In this document: positions 1 to 9,649 of the stretch, piece after piece | How the letters are laid out: every line of letters starts with the position of its first letter | How positions within the stretch are numbered: position 1 is the first letter of the stretch | Assembly: GCA_018257865.1 (NCBI GenBank) | Contig: JAEUBA010000029.1 | Span: 1-64,000 of the forward strand | Length of the DNA: 64,000 nt | Origin: Stereocaulon alpinum | Lineage: Eukaryota > Ascomycota > Lecanoromycetes > Lecanorales > Stereocaulaceae | Direction of reading: 5' to 3' | The notes under the pieces: generated by a model | Seen by the model: the letters and a program-made list of their open reading frames with translations, nothing else | Database searches by the model: none | What the model was told of the DNA's origin: nothing | Program-made: the position numbers and the translations under genes

Positions 1-290
1 CCCTATTACTAATATTATCGATATACTAGCTGAGCGTATATAATTCGTATTCTAGAAGGATTACGCGATTGCTATATTAGTTTAGTAAAGTAACTATTAA
101 TACTAACGTTATAGACACCTAGTATAGTAATTTAAGGTTACGGATACTACTATTATTTACCTCAAGTTACTAATTTAGCTGATTTCAGGGTCCGCAATTA
201 ATATAGGATATAGACCCTGATTTGGCTGGGGCCTACTAATAGCGCAAAACTAGCTATAAGGCTAATAACATAATCTTTTAGGAAAGCGCG

Positions 291-491
291 ATGAACGTAG
301 ACTATCTAAGAATAGTAAATAGAAAACTTTCGATAATTAAGCTTACTAGCGTCTACTATATACCTGCGATATATTATAATTTGCTCTCGGTAGCCTACTT
401 AGAAGATAAGGGCTACTACGCTATTATTAAAGATAGTAGATTTAATATTATCGACGGTAGTAATAGTAAATTACTCCTTACTAGAACCTAA
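291..491 (+). pseudogene. Copia protease / GAG-pre-integrase segment, only sizeable open stretch of the element
   Basis: These 66 codons are open because they happen to lack Gln and Trp. The peptide contains LTSVYYIPAIYYNLLSVAYL, which corresponds to the conserved 'L..V.YVP....NLLSV..L' block at the copia protease-integrase junction. It is followed by a KGYYAIIKDSRF segment. There is no reason to think it is expressed as a separate protein: it is the readable part of the copia polyprotein, with stops on both sides. Confidence 0.85.
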
Positions 492-884
492 GTAGGTAAT
501 AGTTACTTACTTAATCTTTAATATACTAAGATACTATATATATTATAATCTTCAAAGAAACCTCTCGCTAATTATATATCTTAAGATAAATAGTACCGCC
601 GTCTAAGTTACTTAGGTATATAAGATATTAAGAAGCTTACTTATATTACCTTAGGAATTAATACTAAGATAGCGGATAAGCTGTAAAAATTAGTACTACT
701 ATATAAATATTACGAAGACTGCGTAATTACGAAGATAACTAAAATTTATAGCAGAATTCCTTATCGATAAGACCTAATAAAACGGGAATTAGTACTAGGA
801 GTAAAGATCTCCTTAGATATTACTAGCGGTAGTTAGATTAAGCTTACTAAGGGTAGATACCGCTATTACGCCTCCTTTATATAT

Positions 885-896
885 AAGGCTACTGAT
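885..896. repeat. Target-site duplication, left copy, 12 bp
   Basis: AAGGCTACTGAT is identical to 2088-2099 and flanks the 1.19-kb insert. It belongs to the interrupted copia integrase frame. Confidence 0.88.
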
Positions 897-2087
897 TGAT
901 TGATTGATTGGTTTATACGCCTATTCTAGTATCTATATATACTAATGAGGGTGTTCTATTATATTATTTGTGAAACTAGTAGATGGTATACGTAGTGTGC
1001 CTTTCCTAGCCGTAAGAGAAACTATAGTATAGTGCCTGGATAAAAACTCCCGCTTATCCTTAACGATGCAATTGCTTTTGGTCTGGGGATTATACCTTAG
1101 GCCTCCTTAATACTAGTAACTCTTAACTATGTTCTTTAATATTATACCGAGCGCTTTATAACATTATTTCTAATACTAACTATAATATACGCCCTTCGTA
1201 CTATACTCAGCTCTTAAGGACCCTGTTGTATTCTTCTATATCCTTCGACTTTATTATAGCGCTGAGCGCCCTATGACTTTCTTTAACCTTTACTGTGTCG
1301 ATATAGGGGGGGGGGAGGAGGGGGTATATAGCCGTCCCGTAAGGGTTCGAGTTATTAGCGCTGATTAGTAGTGTTTATTAGTATCCGTAGTAGTACCGGA
1401 TTTAGCTGTTCGGTGGTTTGCTGGTTGAGGATACGAGAAAGGGGGGAAGCTATATACACCGCCTAGGAGGCCTATACTCATATAAAGAATCGGATAGCAT
1501 AATATCCCGCCGGTCGTATTAGATAGTACTTACTTCTATCCTTATATACTTTGCTTTAGGGGGGAGCCAACCCTTCAGCTTATAATTATAGTTATACGGC
1601 GCTGCTTATACTAAAGGCTCGCCTAGCTACTTAGATAGGGGCCGTCCTTTTCCAAAATACGCCTTCTAATTTATAACTTAGTATATCCTTCTCTTAATTC
1701 TATATACCTATAACCCCAGCCTTCCCCTAGGATAGACTGCGCGTTAGTCTTAACCGGTAGATACGTATTAAGCGCACGTAGATATTAGATTTTTTAAATT
1801 AACGGCTAGGTAGGTATTACCTATACTCTTTACTCGTCGGGCTAAGATACTATACCTGATACCAATTCTTGCTGTCTAGTCTTAATTATAGGGGAGGTAT
1901 AATAGTTATGGTAGAGTTAGGGTAGGTGTTATCGCGTTGCCCGAAAAACTCTATACAGAGTTCTCAGCAACTACGCGACGTCTCAATATCGTTTAACCTG
2001 TAATATATTAGGGGAGATATCTTAGCTCTGAATAGGTATTCAGGTTCGTAGCTAGCACCGCGTACAGGTGTGTCTCTATCGCTGGCC
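897..2087 (-). mobile_element. 1.19-kb nested insert with simple-repeat tail (non-LTR type, LINE or SINE-like), inside copia integrase
   Basis: A perfect 12-bp repeat AAGGCTACTGAT lies at 885-896 and again at 2088-2099. Joining the two sides restores a continuous copia integrase reading frame (…FIYKATD|IV…). The insert begins with (TGAT)n on the + strand, so on the - strand it ends in an (ATCA)n tail. A simple-repeat tail plus a long, irregular target duplication is characteristic of target-primed reverse transcription. On the - strand at about 1612-1380 a frame reads through with only Gln-type stops, so it may have coded before RIP. I cannot identify a reverse transcriptase in it. It also carries a G-rich run at 1306-1323. 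Orientation and class are inference. Confidence 0.72.
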
Positions 2088-2099
2088 AAGGCTACTGAT
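2088..2099. repeat. Target-site duplication, right copy, 12 bp
   Basis: AAGGCTACTGAT is identical to 885-896. Copia integrase resumes here in the same frame. Confidence 0.88.
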
Positions 2100-4163
2100 A
2101 TAGTCTAGATTTATATAATAAAATTTAAGACTAATCTCCTAATAATACTACGCGATTACTTAATATTAATAAAGACTTAGGGACGACTAGTAAGTCGCTT
2201 TACTAGTAATAATAAACTAATCTACGCCTCTAAGGAAGTATAAGCTATCCTATAGAGCTTTAGAATTTAATAGGAGCTAGTAGAGCTATATACGCCGAAT
2301 TAGAATATAATTATAGAGCGAACTTTTCGAACCTTATTTAGTAGAGTTCGTATAGTACTGCGAGACGCCGGCTTTAGCTAATCCTACTAGGGCGAGGTAA
2401 TTAATTATATTATCTATACTAAGAATAGGTCGCTATTATTAGTAGATCCGTCTACTACTCCCTACGAAGCTTAGATAGGTAAGAAGGCTAATATTAGTAA
2501 CTTTAGACTATTTAGCTATATTACCTACGTCTATAATACTAATCTAATAAGGAAGAAGTTAGATAATAGGGCTACTAAGGCTAAATTTCTTAGCTACGGT
2601 TTCTATAATAATTAATACCGCTTCTGAGACGTATAAAGGAAACGTACGTTTAAATCCTCTTAGGTACGCTAGGAGCTAGACTCCTACGTTAATAATAAAG
2701 ATATAGGGGCAGTAGAAGAGTCTTTTAATAATAACGACTTATAGGAATTCTTTATTACTAACTTATCGATATAGCGATAAAAGTCGCTAACTGCTAACCT
2801 AATTAAGTAAGGCGAATAAGCTACTAACGTAACCGCTATTACGGACGTCGATCTAATAAGTAATTCGAATATAAATAATTCGAATAATTCGGACGAAAAC
2901 GATTCGAATAACCCTAACGTTACGAATATCGATTTAAATAAATCTAACTCCTCGTCTAATAATAACGACTTATCTAATAATAATATATTTAAGACTCCTA
3001 AGGAGACTAAAGATCCCTAGTAGGCTACTATAACTCCGTAAAGTCCGGAAGCTCCTGCTGATCTAAATATTCGCACTATATAAATACGCGTGCAAGCGAG
3101 GCCTAATTATAGGTAACTTAATAGGGGATTCGTAGCGAGAATTACTACTAGATTATATAAGGCTAAAGTTATACCTATACCTCCTATACCTACTAATATT
3201 TATACGGCCCTAAGTAGCCCTAATAAAGAGAAGTAGATAGTAGCCTTCTAAGATAAGTTAAACTTATTAGAAAAGATAGTAACTTAGGATATACTAGCCC
3301 CTATTTCTAAAGGATAGAAGGCCTTACTTAGATATTAGGTTCTTACTTATAAGTTAAACCCTAATAGAGAGATCGCTTAGTATAAAGCTCGCTAGGTAGT
3401 TAAGGGATTTAGGTAGATTAAAGGTCTTAACTATAATAAGACTTATTTAAGTATAGTTAAAGGTACTATAGTATAAATTCTAATAGTACTGTATACTAAG
3501 TATAACTATAAAATAGAGTAGTCTAATATTATTACTGCCTTCCTTAAATCTTTACTAACGGAGGAAGTATAGGTTAAGTAACTATACAGCTTTACTAATA
3601 GTAATCCTACTAACGCCTACTAATTAAGGCGCGCCCTATATAGCCTTAAGCAGTTTCCTCGCGAATAGTATAAAACCGTCCGCTAATTTATAGAGTCCCT
3701 AGGCTATACTAGGCTAGTTAAAGACTACTCTATATTTACTAGCGAAAATAGTATAATAGTTATATTTTATATTAACGATATCCTTATATACGGACCTAAT
3801 AAGGCTATGATCGCCGAATTTAAACAGAATTTGGACTAACGATTTAGAATAAAACACCTTAGTAACGTTAACTAGTATCTAGGGATAGCGATAATTCGAG
3901 ACTACCCTAACCGTACTATCTATATTAATTAGACTTTATACGCTAAGCGAGTTATTACTTAGGTAGAGATAGAATCTTACTACCCTATTACCTTACTAAT
4001 AGATAAGGGTAACGACTTAGTTAGAGTACCTAATAAATATATAGTAGACCGTACTAAGGCGGAAGTCTATTACGCCCTAGTAGGAGAATTATAATAGTTA
4101 TTAATAATAACACGTCTAGACTTAGCTTTTATAGTCGGAAAAAGTAGACGTTTCTTAATTAAC

Positions 4164-4274
4164 TGTAAGGCCTACGGCGATACATACCCTATTAGGGGAT
4201 TACTGCCAAGCGCGCAAGACCCCCGCATCTATGTCTTTTGCCCTGGCGCTTTGGCGCAGTGGCAGGAGCTTACA
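4164..4274 (+). repeat. TRIM left terminal repeat (111 bp)
   Basis: TG…CA ends. Differences from the right repeat are mostly C/T at CA or G/A at TG. In these cases the left copy keeps the CA/TG state and the right copy has TA. Confidence 0.85.
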
Positions 4275-4395
4275 ACTGTGTTGCGCGCTAACCCTAGGGC
4301 CGCAGTAGCTTGTTAACTAGGTCCGAGCACTGTCCCTCTAGGGGCAACGCGGGGTTGACGTACTTTGTACGGCGCAGAGGGTCGGGGTTCGAATC
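4252..4395 (+). promoter_or_regulatory. tRNA-like internal Pol III promoter (A box 4252-4262, B box 4386-4395)
   Basis: TGGCGCAGTGG matches the A-box consensus TGGCNNAGTGG and resembles methionine-type tRNA A boxes. GGTTCGAATC matches the B-box consensus GGTTCRANYC. The 123-nt gap is longer than in ordinary tRNA genes but within what TFIIIC can span. The intervening sequence does not fold obviously into a tRNA, so this is a promoter relic or a diverged tRNA-derived module, not a tRNA gene. Activity is inference. Confidence 0.5.
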
Positions 4396-4587
4396 ACGCT
4401 ATGTGCACGATTACGAGCGCCCGTCGCCTAAACCTACCTGCTTCGGCAGCTAGGGCCCGCAGTGCTTAACGCCTACGATACGCCCGAAACCTTCCTGCTT
4501 CAGCAGCTGGGGCCCGCAGTGCTTAGCGCCTACGAGGTGCCTATACCCTGGATCTTGGGGGACCAAGATTCTAGGAAGGGGGATAGT

Positions 4588-4697
4588 TGTAAGGCCTACG
4601 GCTATACATACCCTATTAGGGGATTACTGCTAAGCGCGTAACACCCCCGTATCAAGTCTTTTGCCCTAGCGCTTTGGCGCAGTAGCAGGAGCTTATA
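4588..4697 (+). repeat. TRIM right terminal repeat (110 bp), more RIP-mutated copy
   Basis: Begins TG and ends TA, where the left repeat ends CA. It carries at least six CA->TA or TG->TA type changes relative to 4164-4274, together with a few other differences. Confidence 0.85.
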
Positions 4698-5354
4698 TTA
4701 ACCCTACCAGCGAGTACCTTAATTCGGTAAAATAAATTATTAAATATCTAGTAGGTACTACTAAAGTTAGACTACGCTATAGACCTAGAGACGTTACTAA
4801 AGGCGTTAATCTAGAAGGTAATTTGCTTAGTTAGATAGACTTATTATAGTTAGATAATAGAGATACTTCTTATATAACGTTAGGCTATATCTTTTAACTA
4901 TAGAATAGATTAATTAGCTAGTCTAGTAAGCTTTAAACTCTCTATACTAATTTAACTATAGAAGTAGAATATATTACCGAATATAATACCGCTAAAGAAT
5001 CTCTCTTCCTTAGCGAATTACTATAAGGGATTAGCTATAATAAAAAGGATATAAAGCCTATTAAGCTAATAGGAGATAACTAGGTAGCTATTAAATTAGC
5101 TTCTAATCTAATCAACTACTAGCGTACTAAATATATTCGTAATAAGTTTTATTTTATACGCGAAATAGTATTAGAAACTAGCGAATTAACCTTATAATAT
5201 TATAATACTACTGATATAGTTGCTGACGGTATAACTAAGGCTCTCGCCCCTAATAAATTCCGCCCTTTCCGAGATAAGCTAGGACTAGCAACGAGCGTAA
5301 TTAGTAGGGAGCGTAGATAGTAGGCTACCTCACTACCGCCGGTTTTAAATAGGA

Positions 5355-5584
5355 GCGTTAGAATAAATGGTAAAAACTATAGTAGATAAGGCCTACTTAG
5401 TAATACTTTAGCAGGCTCGCTTAGCTAGCCTACTAGGGCTAGGGCTCGCTAAGGCCTCTATGCGCGCACTAGATAAAATCTCTGCATGCAATTCTATCTA
5501 GCTGCAACAACTTCAATAGCAATAGATTGTTCCACCCCATTGAATGGCCAATAAGCCTCCAATCATATCACTGATATTCTAAAG
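5355..5584 (+). repeat. 3' LTR of the copia element (RIP-mutated)
   Basis: This segment matches 24215-24433 over its whole length, starting GCGTTAGAATAA and ending about ATATTCTAAAG. The differences are largely TG->TA and CA->TA (for example ACTATAGTAGATAAGG here against ACTATGGTGGATGAGG there), so this copy was hit by RIP and the other much less. It marks the right end of the copia element. Confidence 0.82.
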
Positions 5585-6961
5585 CACTCACTCCCCATCA
5601 CCTAAGATTACCGCACCGGCCACCCTGCAGGCGTGGTCAGTGCTGGGTTATCCAATAACGCTCTACTAGTACTGTATACTGATCTAGTCCACGGAAACCC
5701 AAGCTTGGACAATGTCGACAAGGAAGTTCAAGCAATTCGACTTGATGCACTGTCCAATATATAACATGCATAAAGATGCTATCAAAGCAATTTCGACGAT
5801 CTCGTATCAGTCTGACCAGCAAATTGTTCAATTCATCGGCGCGCATGAATATTGTTCCCCTGAGCGAAGGTATGCACGATGATCATAAGAGCAAAGCTCG
5901 CACAAGACAATTACAAGTATACCAACGATGGCACAATACGAAGACTTCCAACTTGACCTTCCACGCAAAGCAGAAACACAGGTACACGATGGAACACAAG
6001 GCGCATAGGTACTTGTCACCCGGTAGCGGAGAACATCGGAAAAACAACCTGCACCACCCTATTCAATCACTCTAAAGTCCACCACGAGCATGAACAGCCC
6101 GATCGAAATGACATCCAAAGTAGCCCAACGTGAATTGATCCTTGAAAGATTCGTACGTCTCTCGACGAACCCTAAACCCCAAACATGGATCAACATTGGA
6201 CGATTGCTTATATAAGTACCTCGCGCGAACGATAGTCAAAGATGCAACTCGCTCGAGCCGCGCTCCCGGGAACCCTCAAGCGTCGTCAGCACAACGCTAG
6301 AGCGTGGGGAATGCACTTTCGGAGCCTCTAGGCGTAGCTGGGAACGGTGCAGGGGCCAGTATGCAGGCGATCGAACCTCCCTGGAATGCGCACAGTGCGC
6401 CGATCGGCAAAGCACGCTTCCTTTCCTGCGGAGAAAGTTTCCCAACGATGCAATGTCCTCGTTACCATCACATGCAATATGCTGAGGATACTGATTCAAG
6501 CTTCATTGGGACGCAGGTTGCAGCTTCATGAGGATGCAGACGTACGAGCCAGACCGGCGGGGGTCAGGAACGTGGAGGATGGAAATGGGTATGCTGCTTC
6601 GGGAGACATGGATTTCCATGTGGCCCACGCTTTGAACCCATGAGAATTGGGGATGGTAGTATGATGTCGTAGCATGCGAAGCAAACGGTGTCTCTCGGTT
6701 TTCTGCAAAGAATCCAAGAGTGGAACAAGCAATTAACGATGGTCTGGCTTCGTCGATTGGTCTACGCTTTTAGTCCGTCTATGTCTAAGCTCGTGACACA
6801 GTTCATCAGATGAAGACATTGGGAACGTCATCTCATACATAAGCATTAGTCGCGATCCGAGGGTGTCCCATATCGGTCTATATATTCATCAGTGCCTCCA
6901 GCCGTAGAGAGTCATCTTCATCAGCTCTCTGTAAACCCAACGGTTCCATTGCATAAAACAT
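5585..6961. other. Intergenic, no gene recognised
   Basis: Base composition returns to normal after the LTR. Short overlapping frames on both strands (for example 5776-6075 + and 6236-6499 -) show no family signature and are mutually contradictory. The right part is the 3' flank of the Zn-cluster gene. Confidence 0.6.
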
Positions 6962-9602
6962 TCATCTTAACCACTGCTCCGACCTTCTAGGTGCGATTTC
7001 GTCATTGAAGTAGCCCATCCCAAACTCCATCGGCCACCTCGTACCCAGCTGTGGAGGAAAAGCCATAGCGTATCCACCGCCATCTTCGGCCCACCCCATG
7101 TTGAAATGAGGCTGTTCCATGTGCTGCTGGTGTTCATTGAGCTGACCATTCGATGGCTCCAAACCTCCACGGCGCGGATTCATTGACAAGGGCGACTCGT
7201 AGTCTACCCCGAGGCTGCCATTTGACACGTTCATATCGGGTGGATTAGAGAATTCGTAGTTCCAGGCCTCGGGTCGTGAGAGGTCTTGTTCAGGCATGCG
7301 AACAAACTCGGTAGCAGAGCGTTGCGAGTGAGTGGACTGAGCGATGTTCGTCCAGGAGGGGGTACGAGATGCAGACTTGAGCTTGTTTCGTTTACGGCCT
7401 GCGAGTTCAGTGTAGGTATGAAAAGGGTCGGTATTGATGGTAAGAGGTTTGATTGTTGGGGCGGGGGGAGCCAAGGTAGTGAGAGATGTCGAGCTGCTTG
7501 GGCTTGTCGTCCTACTTATAAGAGCATTGACAGCCTGGCTGCACAACGACAGCTGTGCTACACAAGCCCGAGAACTATCGAATCTCTGACTTTGTTGTAA
7601 AATGTTTGCAGCTGTTGCCATGAGTCGGACATCTTGTACAGAGTCTCCCGTCTGAGGCTCTCGAATCACGTTCGCGAAAAGGACAAAGAAGGGTATTAAA
7701 GGATGATCTCCGTAGATCCTGTGATTATATTCAAGTCAGCTCCGCTTTCATTGCCCTTGCTCAAAAGCTCCAAGACTCACTGGCGTGACATAACGGCGGA
7801 AGCACCTGGTGTATAAGTCATACTCAATCGCTGAAGTAGTCGAATACATGTACGGGCGTCACTGCAACATTGACGCCGGTCCGATGTCCGTTTGATTGCA
7901 CGATGCACCAGCAGTCTGGTCATATAGAAGTGATAACTCAAAGCGGTGCTGGCGTAGGACTGCAGCGAATGGGTAGGTGATGAAGTCCCGCTCTCTTTTT
8001 CAACATCCTCACGCAAGTCTTCATGTTTGCTGGCTCCAAGGGCTAACTTGAGGTCGAGTTGACATATACCACTACTTCTTCCAAAATCGCCTCGTCGACG
8101 GGCTTGACTTGAATAGAGGATCTGATAAGAATCTTCTTGCATGGCAGCGAGCTCAATCCTCGCAACGAAATGCTTGTGGAAATGATTGAATTCATCTTCA
8201 TTGGGGCTGGCAACGTCGCAATCGTACATTGGCAGGCAACAGGACTGTCCCATAGTCAAAGAAATCGTTTTGTCGACAACGTACAGGACCCAAAACGCAT
8301 GATTATGCTCAATTGCTTTCTCAGATGTCCGGTCCAATGAGATGTTGTTCTGCTGGTGAAGGCCCATAGACTTAGCAACGAAGCATGCTTGGTGTAGCAA
8401 AAGTGATGCAAGCCGGTAATGAAAACTTTCCTGCGCAATTGTACACTATTGGCGGTGACATGTCAATACTAGCGGAAACCATCCAGTATTAGACGGACTC
8501 ACTGACCATTGAGAGTAATGCTTGGATATTGATCAACTTCGGTTCCAACAAACAATCTAATTTCTTCAAGCCCCGCCTATAATTGACCACCAGTGGTCGC
8601 AGCAACTCTGCCTCTGCACTTTCACTTTGTGTCCTTGCTCCTCTGTCATCTACTGGGCTCAAGAAGTCAACAGAGTCAGTGCTCAGAGTCTGTAGTATAA
8701 TGTTATTGAAACACAGTATCCAGGCACTGTCTGCTTGATCGAGTCCGCCATCGTAGATTCTATTAATGTTCTCGCAGAATGAATCCTTTCTGAAGACTGG
8801 CAACATAGAGTTGACTTGGCCGAAGTAAGTGTCTACCACAGCATCCAAGACGTCTTTAGGAGGTAGTGTTGGAGGCAGATCTTCGCTAGGTAAATCCAAA
8901 GAGTCATGGTACATCATGGTCCGGGCCATTTTGTGGAGCGCTGATTGGCACTCTCTCAAAGTCTCATTAGAGTTAGCGGTGTCATTTTTTCCGTCACCAA
9001 ACCGAGTCTCGAGCATATTTTCAATTTCGTTGAATAATGAGGCCAGTGAACTTGTGCCGTAGTGTTGGTCATTGACGAGATGATGGGAAGTGGCTTGTGG
9101 AGACTGGTCGCCGATGTTGTGGTGTCTGACCCCTTCCATAGCTTGATCTGTCATGAGCATCGCCATCGAGGAAGCGTCTTGATCGATTGAGCAAGACTTG
9201 GCGGAGGCGTCGTGTACAACGTTTTTAACTTGCAACATTGTCTGGTCTATCTCGTCGAGGCGGGACTTCATCTCCTTTAAGCTACGAATACTAGCGCATA
9301 CGATGTTAGCACATTTGTAGTCATTCCTGGTTACTTCCCAAGCGGATTTGGGGCTTTATATCGTGAAGAACGCCCCATGGGATCGAAGCGCAAGCAATCC
9401 TGGTTGATGACTTACACTTGGCCCATCTGATTTGATTTCTTGCCTCGCTCAGAGAATGTACACGATATGCCATTCCGCCTGCAATTGACGCATTCTGGTT
9501 GCTCCCGGCCACACCTGACCTTCTTGAGGCGACATTGGTCGCATGCTGGATCAGCGGGCGCTGAAGTAGCCTGGAAGTCATGCCAATAAGTACAATTCCC
9601 GC
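6962..9602 (-). CDS. Zn(II)2Cys6 transcription factor with fungal-specific regulatory domain
   Basis: Nuclear DNA-binding regulator. The binuclear cluster is CDQCRLKKVRC followed by CVNC and C, encoded at about 9540-9430. A GT-AG intron (9415-9327) joins QMGQ to VNDYKCANIVCAS without breaking frame. The next exon (9326 to about 8507) holds a linker and the start of the fungal transcription-factor homology region. A further intron of about 60-70 nt follows near 8507-8440; its exact sites are unresolved. The third exon (to 7781) contains the typical LHQACFVAKSMGLH and AFWVLYVVDKTISL segments. An intron at 7780-7719 joins MSR-QIYGDHPLIPFFVLFANVI in phase. The last exon ends at 6962. The first exon upstream of about 9602 is not resolved: a likely acceptor TACAG precedes the cluster and no in-frame ATG is nearby. 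The target is unknown. Confidence 0.85.
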
Positions 9603-9649
9603 TTCTGTATGAAAGAGAGAAAACGACACGTCGATGCCACGTTAAACGG

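Larger units (their letters stand above)
4164..4697 (+). mobile_element. TRIM: 534-bp terminal-repeat retrotransposon in miniature with tRNA-like promoter boxes
   Basis: The element has two direct terminal repeats of 110-111 bp (4164-4274 and 4588-4697). The first begins TG and ends CA; the second begins TG and ends TA, which is a RIP form of CA. They flank a 313-bp non-coding interior. A purine tract (AGGAAGGGGGATA, 4573-4585) lies just before the right repeat, where an LTR element has its polypurine tract. The element is bracketed by TTAAC at 4159-4163 and 4698-4702. Excising it with one TTAAC restores the copia frame …RFLINPTSEYL…. An A-box-like TGGCGCAGTGG lies in the left repeat at 4252-4262 and a perfect B-box GGTTCGAATC in the interior at 4386-4395, as in tRNA genes. 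No reading frame is present, so it depends on another element for movement. The primer-binding site was not recognised. Confidence 0.85.
1..5584 (+). mobile_element. RIP-degraded Ty1/copia LTR retrotransposon (5' end outside window)
   Basis: Read left to right, the translated frames give the domain order of a copia polyprotein. The protease/GAG-pre-integrase junction (VYYIPAIYYNLLSV) is at 291-491. Integrase is at about 550-890 and resumes at about 2100-2640. A low-complexity Asn/Ser/Asp linker lies at about 2700-3050. Reverse transcriptase at about 3100-4130 includes the YVDD-box equivalent YINDILIYG near 3770-3800. RNase H at about 4700-5250 includes DTSYITLGYIF and IRNKFYF. The domains are interrupted by many TAG/TAA codons where Gln or Trp is expected, and CA/TG dinucleotides are scarce. 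This is the signature of CpA-type RIP, so the element cannot be translated. Two other elements are nested in it (897-2087 and 4164-4697); removing them restores continuous copia sequence. Certain as to family; the left boundary is not visible. Confidence 0.93.

Noticed and set aside
1306..1323. G-run as a G-quadruplex regulatory site
   Set aside because: A single long run with one partner inside a dead transposon. No gene nearby to regulate.
4386..4395. B box GGTTCGAATC as part of a genuine tRNA gene
   Set aside because: No acceptor or anticodon stem can be formed with the A box 123 nt upstream. It is better explained as the promoter module of the miniature LTR element.
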